Assembly (NCBI GenBank): GCA_947629215.1
Contig: CANRCU010000101.1
Coordinates: 1 to 7,886 of the forward strand
DNA length: 7,886 nucleotides
Direction of reading: 5' to 3'
Origin: an uncultured Clostridia bacterium
GTDB lineage: Bacteria > Bacillota > Clostridia > Lachnospirales > CAG-274
Under the pieces are notes generated by a model, which was given only the letters and a program-made list of their open reading frames with translations, was not told the origin of the DNA and did no database searches. This document shows positions 1 through 5,175 of this stretch, in pieces. Numbering within the stretch: the first letter of the stretch is position 1; the number at the start of each line of letters is the position of its first letter. The translations under genes were made by a program, and so were the position numbers.

Positions 1-195
1 GCATTTTTCGTCAATAAAATTGCAAAATGAGCTTATCGCCAGACTGCTTGCCACGTCGCCTGCCTGCTCGCCGCCCATGCCGTCGGCAACTATGAACAGA
101 TCGGGCAGACCGCCCCGCGGCTGTGTACTTACAAAAATATTGTCCTGATTAACGGCTCGTACCCTGCCGACATCGGTTTTTCCTATTGCTATCAT
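1..195 (-). CDS. PP2C-family Ser/Thr protein phosphatase (Stp/PrpC-like), N-terminal part, cut by window edge
   Basis: Reading leftwards from an ATG at 195, 65 codons are open to the window edge, so only the N-terminus is present. The protein begins MIAIGKTDVGRVRAVNQDN and continues with IVADGMGGEQAGDVAS. These are the first two PP2C signatures: the R-x-x-NQD element (residues 13-18, with D18) and the metal-binding ADGMGG element (D38, G39). Family knowledge: such enzymes are Mn/Mg-dependent cytoplasmic phosphatases that reverse phosphorylation by the PASTA-domain Ser/Thr kinase PrkC/Stk, usually encoded immediately downstream. That kinase would lie outside this window and is only predicted. 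The start is supported by an AGAGG ribosome-binding site at 204-208, directly after the rlmN stop codon (209-211). The gap to rlmN is 13 bp, which implies co-transcription. Family assignment is secure; the exact symbol (stp, prpC) is a naming choice. Confidence 0.93.
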   Translation of the reverse strand, partial: MIAIGKTDVGRVRAVNQDNIFVSTQPRGGLPDLFIVADGMGGEQAGDVASSLAISSFCNFIDEKC

Positions 196-208
196 AATTT
201 TAACCTCT

Positions 209-1279
209 TTACTCTTCTGTCGGCTCGTTTTCAGCCGATATTAAGGGCAAATTGTCCTTATAACGCTTTCTCAGCTGACCGCAGGCAGCATTTATGTCAC
301 TGCCAAGCCTTCGCCTTACGGTGGTATTTATGCCCCTTGCGCTGAGAACAGCGGCGAAATCTTTTATTGTCTGTTCGTCGCTTCTGAGAAAGTTATTTTC
401 TTTTACATCGTTTACGGGTATAAGATTTACATGAAAAAGACCGCCTTTGAGCCGTTTTGCAAGCTCTTCGGCATTTTTGCGGCTGTCGTTTACGCCTTTT
501 ATAAGCGCATATTCAAAGGTAACACGACGTTTTGTTTTATTCGCATATTCCCTTGCCGCAGAAATCAGTTCGTCTATACCGTATCTGTTGGCGATAGGCA
601 TTGTTTTTTTTCTTATCTCGTCATTCGGCGCATGCAGCGAAACGGCAAGCGTTATTTGCAGCTCCGATTTTGCAAGCTCTTTCATTTTGTCGACAAGCCC
701 GCAGGTCGAAACGGTGATATGCCGCTGACCTATGCCTATACCGTCGCCTATTATCTTCAGAAATCTCAGCAGATTATCATAATTATCCAGCGGTTCTCCG
801 CTGCCCATTATAACAACATTGCTTATCCTTTCGCCTATATCGCGCTGTATCTTATATATTTGCAAAGCCATTTCGCCGGCGGTCAAATTCCTCTCCAGCC
901 CGTCGACCGTTGACGCGCAGAACTTACATCCCATACGGCAGCCCGCCTGTGACGATATACACACGGCGTTCCCGTAAGAATAGCGCATCAGCACACTTTC
1001 TATTATAATATTATTTTCCAGCTCAAACAAGTATTTTATTGTATTATCCTTTTCCGAAACATATCTTTCGGCAATTTTTATATCTGAAATACGGTAACGG
1101 CGGTCAAGCTCCTCCCGCAGCGTTTTCGGTATGTTTGTCATTTCCGCTGTATCGGATACCTGTGCGATATGCAGCCAATCAAATATTTGTTTGGCGCGGA
1201 AAGGCTTTTCGCCCATTGCCGATATTTCGTTTTTTATCTCCTCGATCGTAAGCGACCGCAGATCCGTTTTTGTTTCCAT
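209..1279 (-). CDS. rlmN: Dual-specificity 23S rRNA A2503 / tRNA A37 C2-methyltransferase RlmN (radical SAM)
   Basis: A 356-residue radical-SAM enzyme that makes 2-methyladenosine at A2503 of 23S rRNA and, in bacteria where tested, at A37 of some tRNAs. The N-terminal helical part has the family segment GEKPFRAKQIFDWLH (23-37). The iron-sulfur cluster motif CxxxCxxC is CRMGCKFC, with C114, C118 and C121. C107, seven residues upstream, matches the catalytic general acid/base cysteine (C118 in E. coli). The SAM-binding GEP element is MGSGEPLDNY (158-167). The methyl-carrying cysteine near the C-terminus is C333 in GSDINAACGQLR. All catalytic residues are present and the length is normal. The ATG lies 1 bp after the rsmB stop and has no evident Shine-Dalgarno site, suggesting translational coupling to rsmB. 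The next in-frame Met (residue 22) would remove conserved N-terminal sequence, so the first ATG is preferred. The PP2C gene follows after 13 bp. Confidence 0.97.
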   Translation of the reverse strand: METKTDLRSLTIEEIKNEISAMGEKPFRAKQIFDWLHIAQVSDTAEMTNIPKTLREELDRRYRISDIKIAERYVSEKDNTIKYLFELENNIIIESVLMRYSYGNAVCISSQAGCRMGCKFCASTVDGLERNLTAGEMALQIYKIQRDIGERISNVVIMGSGEPLDNYDNLLRFLKIIGDGIGIGQRHITVSTCGLVDKMKELAKSELQITLAVSLHAPNDEIRKKTMPIANRYGIDELISAAREYANKTKRRVTFEYALIKGVNDSRKNAEELAKRLKGGLFHVNLIPVNDVKENNFLRSDEQTIKDFAAVLSARGINTTVRRRLGSDINAACGQLRKRYKDNLPLISAENEPTEE

Positions 1280-1280
1280 A

Positions 1281-2627
1281 TTATTTTTTAGTAAATCTTG
1301 CTATAAAAAAACCATCGGTATTGAAATCGCACGGCAGCACCTGAATATAGCCGTCCTTTGCTGTATCGCTCTTAAAGCTCAGAAATTTGCTTATATCCTG
1401 CGGTTCAAAATCAAAATTTTCGCAAAACCACTTTACGTTTTCGGCATTTTCTTTAAGTGAGATCGTGCAGGTCGAATAGACCAAAGTACCGCCCTTTTTG
1501 ACATATCTCTGACAGTTGGCAAGAATATCCCTCTGTATCTTTACCAAAGCATCTATATCCGACATTGTTTTATTGTACTTTATATCGGGTTTTTTGCGGA
1601 ACAGCCCAAACCCCGAACACGGCGCGTCCGCAAGCACACGATCCATTTTATTTTCATATTCGGCTTTAAAAACAGCCGCATCCGCAAGCACGGGGTTTAT
1701 TATATCTATACCCAGCCTTGCCGAGCTTTGTCTTATAAGCTCGAGTTTATGTTCGTAAATATCCGAAGAAATTATTTCGCCTTTGTTTTGCATTTTATAT
1801 GCGCAGTACATACTTTTGCCGCCCGGTGCGGCGCAGCAGTCCATTACTCTCTCGCCGACTTCGGGCGCAAGTATATCGACCGCAAGCATAGAGCTTTCGT
1901 CCATAACATGATAAAGACCATTTTTGAATGCTTCGGTTTCGGTTATGTCACGGGTCTTTGAAAGATAAAGCGCATTTTCTTTGAACACACCGTCGGTCAT
2001 TGCGACATTATCGGCAGATAATGCCTTTTTCAAACCGTTTTTATCCGTTTTTAAAGTATTGACACAAGCGCTGACTTTAGGCGGCACACGGTTGCTTATG
2101 CATATTTTCTCTATTGTTTCGTGAGAAAGCTCTTTAAGCCAATATTCTATTATCCACATGGGATAGGAATACTTTACACTCAGATATTCCGTCGATGTTC
2201 TGTCGGGATATTTTATACCGTCCTTACTGCGCGATATATTTCGAAGAACACCGTTCACAAAGCCCGCAAGAGAGCCGAAACCGTGCTTTTTTGCAAGCTC
2301 CACCGCCTCGTTGCAGGCGGCGCTGTCGGGAACTCTGTCCATATACATTATCTGATAAACGCTTATTCTTATATTGTTCAGGATAAATGGTTTCATTTTA
2401 TCCGTCGGCGTTTTTGAAAACCGTGATATTATATAGTCAATATTTATCATATTGCGCAGCGTACCGTTGACAAGCTCGGTTATAAAAGCACGCTGTACCA
2501 TTGAAAGATGGCTGTTTTCGGCAAGCACCTTCCTCAATATGATGTTATTGTAAGCCTTTTCGTTCAGAATGTCAATTATTGTATAAAGCGCGATCTCTCT
2601 TTCCCTCATATTCTTGTTATCTTTCAT
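1281..2627 (-). CDS. rsmB: 16S rRNA m5C967 methyltransferase RsmB (NusB-like domain plus NOL1/NOP2/Sun domain)
   Basis: A cytoplasmic SAM-dependent enzyme that methylates a 16S rRNA cytosine at C5 (C967 in E. coli numbering). Numbering here is from the ATG at 2627, giving 448 residues, normal for the family. Residues about 8-135 are the NusB-like RNA-binding domain, including AFITELVNGTLRN and AACNEAVELAKKHGF. The SAM-binding loop VMDCCAAPGGKS is at 261-272. The two Sun-family cysteines are in DAPCSGFG (C337) and YSTCTIS (C387, expected nucleophile). The C-terminus ends DGFFIARFTKK, as usual. An in-frame GTG three codons upstream (2636) gives a 451-residue alternative, but the AAGG ribosome-binding site at 2638-2641 sits too close to that GTG and properly spaced for the ATG. 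The gene follows the 149-residue hypothetical closely, its ribosome-binding site overlapping that gene's stop codon, and precedes rlmN by 1 bp. This is a translation-modification operon. Confidence 0.96.
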   Translation of the reverse strand: MKDNKNMREREIALYTIIDILNEKAYNNIILRKVLAENSHLSMVQRAFITELVNGTLRNMINIDYIISRFSKTPTDKMKPFILNNIRISVYQIMYMDRVPDSAACNEAVELAKKHGFGSLAGFVNGVLRNISRSKDGIKYPDRTSTEYLSVKYSYPMWIIEYWLKELSHETIEKICISNRVPPKVSACVNTLKTDKNGLKKALSADNVAMTDGVFKENALYLSKTRDITETEAFKNGLYHVMDESSMLAVDILAPEVGERVMDCCAAPGGKSMYCAYKMQNKGEIISSDIYEHKLELIRQSSARLGIDIINPVLADAAVFKAEYENKMDRVLADAPCSGFGLFRKKPDIKYNKTMSDIDALVKIQRDILANCQRYVKKGGTLVYSTCTISLKENAENVKWFCENFDFEPQDISKFLSFKSDTAKDGYIQVLPCDFNTDGFFIARFTKK

Positions 2628-2635
2628 ACGGAGCA

Positions 2636-2642
2636 CACCTTA
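2636..2642 (-). promoter_or_regulatory. Ribosome-binding site that decides the rsmB start
   Basis: On the minus strand this reads TAAGGTG. The TAA is the stop codon of the upstream 149-residue gene and AAGG(TG) is the Shine-Dalgarno match. It lies 8 nt before the ATG at 2627, whereas the alternative GTG start at 2636 would overlap it. This favours a 448-residue RsmB and suggests translational coupling between the two genes. Confidence 0.6.
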
Positions 2643-3089
2643 TTTTTTATTGTTGACATTTCTGTTCTTTGCGCGCAGATGGTCGTCCTCGTGGCTTTGT
2701 ACTGCGGGTTCGTTTTCTTCTTCCTTTGGTTTCTCCTCAACAAGCTCGTCCGCCTCAAGGAAATCCTGCTCACGCACTATAAATTTTTCTATAAGAGGAA
2801 AAATAAACGGCGCATCCGGAATAATACCTCTGTATTTATCGGCAAAAAGTTCCTTGCTGAAATACAACGGATAAAGATCCATAAATTCTTTTTTGCCCAT
2901 AACGATAGGCTCGGTAAGTTTAAGACCGCCCATTTTAGGCTCCCCATAGAAAATCAGATTCTGCTGAGCATCCATTTTTGCATAAAAAGCAAGTGCGGGA
3001 TTATTCAACACCGTGAACGTTTTGAGCGGATAAAGCTCGTCCTCTTTCATCAGCTTGCACAGTTTTAACCATGCTTCCAATGGCATCAT
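2640..3089 (-). CDS. Hypothetical protein, 149 aa, with charged C-terminal tail; first gene of the leftward operon
   Basis: I do not recognise this protein. It is predicted to be soluble: there is no signal peptide or membrane helix. Residues about 1-112 look like a compact globular domain with mixed hydrophobic and aromatic content, for example LNNPALAFYAKMDAQQNL (28-45), LIFYGEPKMGGLKLTEPIVM (45-64) and YRGIIPDAPFIFPLIEKFIV (86-105). Residues about 113-149 are a low-complexity tail, acidic first (ADELVEEKPKEEENE), then ending in basic and Asn-rich residues (LRAKNRNVNNKK), probably disordered. No cysteine or histidine cluster or nucleotide-binding loop is visible. The start is well supported: GGGGG preceded by AAAGA (3098-3107) forms a strong ribosome-binding site 8 nt before the ATG at 3089; an adjacent ATG at 3086 is possible. 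It is first after the divergent intergenic region and is followed closely by rsmB, so it probably belongs to the same transcript. A role in translation or signalling is only a guess from context. Confidence 0.85.
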   Translation of the reverse strand: MMPLEAWLKLCKLMKEDELYPLKTFTVLNNPALAFYAKMDAQQNLIFYGEPKMGGLKLTEPIVMGKKEFMDLYPLYFSKELFADKYRGIIPDAPFIFPLIEKFIVREQDFLEADELVEEKPKEEENEPAVQSHEDDHLRAKNRNVNNKK

Positions 3090-3122
3090 AAAAAATTCCC
3101 CCTCTTTAATATATATTTAATC

Positions 3123-3151
3123 TTGTTTTTTTTTGTAAAAACAATTATAAT
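3123..3151 (+). promoter_or_regulatory. Candidate sigma-A promoter for the plsC operon
   Basis: A -35-like TTGTTT (3123-3128) and a perfect -10 TATAAT (3146-3151) are separated by 17 bp, the optimal spacing. The predicted start of transcription is near 3158, leaving a leader of about 100 nt before the plsC ATG. The -35 matches consensus at 3 of 6 positions. The surrounding AT-richness makes chance -10 matches likely, so this is a candidate only. The two palindromes lie immediately downstream of the predicted start. Confidence 0.45.
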
Positions 3152-3173
3152 ATTTATTGGTCGGATATAAGAA
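3144..3173 (-). promoter_or_regulatory. Weak candidate promoter for the leftward operon, sharing the -10 with the rightward one
   Basis: ATTATAAT at 3144-3151 is self-complementary, so the minus strand also reads TATAAT (3149 down to 3144). Eighteen bases upstream on that strand is TTCTTA (3173 to 3168), a poor -35. If used, the transcript would start near 3137 and have a leader of about 48 nt. This is the best option I found for the leftward genes, but the -35 is weak and other AT-rich choices exist. The -35 would lie inside the 3166-3186 palindrome. Confidence 0.25.
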
Positions 3174-3186
3174 ATAATTTCTTATA
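3166..3186. promoter_or_regulatory. Perfect 21-bp palindrome (candidate operator 1)
   Basis: Arms TATAAGAAAT and ATTTCTTATA flank a single central A, a perfect 10-bp inverted repeat. The sequence is AT-only apart from one G/C pair per arm and has no T tract, so it is unlikely to be a terminator. It lies just downstream of the predicted rightward transcription start, where a bound repressor would block plsC transcription, and covers the candidate leftward -35. I cannot assign it to a known regulator. Confidence 0.5.
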
Positions 3187-3198
3187 GTATTACTATAA
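3182..3198. promoter_or_regulatory. Perfect 17-bp palindrome (candidate operator 2), overlapping the first
   Basis: TTATAGTATTACTATAA is an exact inverted repeat (arms TTATAGTA and TACTATAA, central T). It shares the five bases 3182-3186 with the neighbouring 21-bp palindrome. Overlap of two exact palindromes with different arm sequences suggests either two competing sites or one larger regulatory element. It also contains TATAGT on both strands, which could act as a -10 box, but no good -35 sits at the right distance for either. Confidence 0.45.
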
Positions 3199-3258
3199 CA
3201 TACTTTTCGCAATATATAAAGTAATTTTTTCAAAAATTTTCAAAAAGGGGGTAAAAAA

Positions 3259-3990
3259 ATGTTCAGGACCGTTATTTACTATACAGGTCTGGGGCTGGGA
3301 CTCGTAAAGATACTTATTTACATACCGAAATGCAACAGACTCATCAAAAACGGTGATATAAAAGCGGCGGATTCTATCGTTACACGCATAGTTACACGCT
3401 GGGCGCAAAGGCGCATAAAAGCCTCGGGCGCAAAGCTCAACATAAAAGGACTCGAAAATATACCGACAAACAGGACCGTCATGTTTGTGGCAAACCACCA
3501 GAGCGATTTCGATATCATGGTCATACTTGGCAAAATACCCGTGCAAAAGGCATTTGTTGCCAAAAAAGAGCTTGGCAAGGTACCATTGCTCGGTTTCTGG
3601 ATGAAGCGCGTGCATTGTCTTTTTATGGACAGGAGCGATATGAAGCAATCCATGCAGACGATAATAAAGGCATACGAACAATTAAAAGAGGGTTACAACA
3701 TGGTCATATTCCCGGAAGGAACACGCAGCAAAGGCGGTCCAGTAAAGGAATTTAAGGCAGGTAGTTTCAAACCTGCCGTCAAGGCAAAAGTGCCTGTTAT
3801 ACCCATTACTCTTGACGGTACGTATAAAGTTATAGAGGCAAACCCTCATAACAGTATAGTCCCCGCCGATGTAAATGTTGTGATACACCCGATGATAGAG
3901 ACGGCTGAGCTTACCAAAGAGGAAATAAAGGAATTGCCGTCAAGGGTACATGACATCATTACTTCGGCTATGGAAAACAAAGGCAAATAA
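3259..3990 (+). CDS. plsC: 1-acyl-sn-glycerol-3-phosphate acyltransferase (lysophosphatidate acyltransferase, PlsC)
   Basis: A 243-residue acyltransferase that adds the second fatty acyl chain to lysophosphatidate, giving phosphatidate, the precursor of membrane phospholipids. An N-terminal hydrophobic stretch (about residues 5-23) should anchor it to the cytoplasmic membrane. The four family blocks are in order: NHQSDFD (79-85), the catalytic H-x4-D with H80 and D85; the glycerol-phosphate-binding region around LFMDRSD (121-127, R125); FPEGTRSK (151-158); and VPVIPITLDG (178-187). The length is normal. The start is fixed by an AGGGGG ribosome-binding site at 3246-3251. It is first in the rightward gene run; the AlaX gene follows after 14 bp. 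Transcription is probably from the promoter near 3123-3151 and may be controlled by the palindromes at 3166-3198. Family assignment is firm; acyl donor preference (ACP or CoA) cannot be read from the sequence. Confidence 0.94.
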   Translation: MFRTVIYYTGLGLGLVKILIYIPKCNRLIKNGDIKAADSIVTRIVTRWAQRRIKASGAKLNIKGLENIPTNRTVMFVANHQSDFDIMVILGKIPVQKAFVAKKELGKVPLLGFWMKRVHCLFMDRSDMKQSMQTIIKAYEQLKEGYNMVIFPEGTRSKGGPVKEFKAGSFKPAVKAKVPVIPITLDGTYKVIEANPHNSIVPADVNVVIHPMIETAELTKEEIKELPSRVHDIITSAMENKGK

Positions 3991-4004
3991 CGGAGGCATC
4001 GGAA

Positions 4005-5159
4005 ATGACCGAAAAATTATATTACATATCTTCTTATATAAAAGAATTTGACGCAATTGTGACCGAATGCAGAAAAACGGACAAGGGCGCAGAGATAATA
4101 CTTGACAAAACAGCTTTTTATCCCGAAGGCGGCGGTCAGCCGTGTGACCTTGGCACAATAAACGGTATAAAAGTGCTGGACGTTCAGGAAAAAGAAGGCG
4201 AAGTGGTACACTACACAGCAGAACCCATAGAAAAAAACACCGCTGTACACGGCATTATCGACTGGGATCGCCGTTTCGATCTTATGGTCCAGCACTCTGG
4301 CGAGCATCTTGTCAGCGGCTTTATAAACAGACGTTTCGGCTATAATAATGTAGGTTTTCATATCGGCAGTGAAATGATAACCGTCGATCTTGACGGAGAG
4401 ATCACAAAGGAGGAACTCCGTGAAACAGAGATACAGACAAATAAATATATACTTGAAAACCACAAGGCGGAAATACTCTGCCCCACTCCCGAAGAACTGA
4501 AAACACTTGAATACCGCAGCAAAAAAGAACTTAGCGGCGATGTACGCATAGTACGTTTTGCAGGCGGCGACACCTGCGCCTGCTGTGGCACGCATGTTGA
4601 CACCACGGCCGAGATAGGCTTTGTAAAGCTGATCTCCGTGCAGAAATTTCACGAGGGCGTGCGTATAGAGATGTTAAGCGGTCGGCGAGCATACGAATAT
4701 ATGACAAAAGCAACAGACGAAAATGCAAAAATATCTGCTCTGCTCTCCGCAAAGGTCTTTGAAACCTCGGCAGCCGTACAAAGACTGCTTGACGAAAACG
4801 GACAGCTGAAATTTTCGGTATCCGATACCGAGAACAAGTTAATAAACAATATAGCGTCACAATATAACGGGCTTGACAAGACTATTGTCATCGAACAGCC
4901 CGACTTTTCGCCCAACAGCATACGCAAGCTTGCGGCTGCGCTTATAGAACAGAACAGCGGCATATGCTTCGTTTTTTCGGGCAATGACAACGACGGTTAC
5001 AAATATGCTCTTGCTCAAAAAGACGGAGATCTTCGGTCGCTTGTAAAAGATATGAACACAAAACTTGACGGCAGAGGCGGAGGAAAACCGTTTTTTGCGC
5101 AAGGTTCGCTTAATGCTGCCCATAAAGATATATCGGATTTTTTCAAAAGCATTGACTGA
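4005..5159 (+). CDS. Alanyl-tRNA editing protein, AlaX type with C-terminal DHHA1-like domain (Ser/Gly-tRNA(Ala) deacylase)
   Basis: A 384-residue stand-alone relative of the AlaRS editing region that should hydrolyse mischarged Ser-tRNA(Ala) (and Gly-tRNA(Ala)) in the cytoplasm, protecting against Ala-to-Ser/Gly errors. Residues about 12-90 are the N-terminal beta-barrel with the family element FYPEGGGQPCDLG (38-50). The zinc site is formed by H97-x3-H101 (HSGEH) and C193-x3-H197 (CCGTH), the HxxxH plus CxxxH pair of the editing domain. Residues about 235-384 contain a helical linker and a DHHA1-like domain ending in GRGGGKPFFAQGS (356-368). No aminoacylation domain is present, so this is not a truncated AlaRS. 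A GGAGG site at 3992-3996, 8 nt before the ATG, fixes the start. It lies 14 bp after plsC and 16 bp before the membrane protein gene, so it is probably co-transcribed with both, though no functional link between them is obvious. Confidence 0.93.
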   Translation: MTEKLYYISSYIKEFDAIVTECRKTDKGAEIILDKTAFYPEGGGQPCDLGTINGIKVLDVQEKEGEVVHYTAEPIEKNTAVHGIIDWDRRFDLMVQHSGEHLVSGFINRRFGYNNVGFHIGSEMITVDLDGEITKEELRETEIQTNKYILENHKAEILCPTPEELKTLEYRSKKELSGDVRIVRFAGGDTCACCGTHVDTTAEIGFVKLISVQKFHEGVRIEMLSGRRAYEYMTKATDENAKISALLSAKVFETSAAVQRLLDENGQLKFSVSDTENKLINNIASQYNGLDKTIVIEQPDFSPNSIRKLAAALIEQNSGICFVFSGNDNDGYKYALAQKDGDLRSLVKDMNTKLDGRGGGKPFFAQGSLNAAHKDISDFFKSID

Positions 5160-5175
5160 ACGGAGATAAAAAATC

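Larger units (their letters stand above)
3090..3258. other. Divergent AT-rich intergenic region between the leftward rRNA-methyltransferase operon and plsC
   Basis: This 169-bp gap holds the transcription start signals for both directions. It contains a strong ribosome-binding site at each end (AAAGAGGGGG facing left at 3098-3107; AGGGGG facing right at 3246-3251, 7 nt before the plsC ATG), a 9-T run at 3126-3134, promoter-like hexamers, and two overlapping perfect palindromes. No convincing small ORF or GC-rich hairpin is visible in it. Confidence 0.85.

Noticed and set aside
431..913. 160-codon plus-strand frame opposite rlmN
   Set aside because: rlmN on the minus strand has all catalytic residues, and this frame is its reverse shadow.
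3126..3134. Run of nine Ts in the intergenic region, as a terminator tail
   Set aside because: No GC-containing stem precedes it on either strand, and the flanking genes diverge, so no terminator is expected here.
3193..3681. 162-codon open frame antisense to plsC
   Set aside because: It lies opposite well-supported plsC codons, lacks a recognisable domain, has a biased composition (many His, Tyr, Cys) typical of antisense frames, and would start inside plsC without a convincing ribosome-binding site.
4017..4652. 211-codon open frame antisense to the alanyl-tRNA editing gene
   Set aside because: It is a shadow of a gene whose motifs are complete; the translation is Phe/Tyr/Cys-rich with no recognisable family.
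4005..5159. Possible truncated alanyl-tRNA synthetase
   Set aside because: The start has its own well-placed ribosome-binding site, the editing and DHHA1-like parts are complete, and the length suits the stand-alone long AlaX type.
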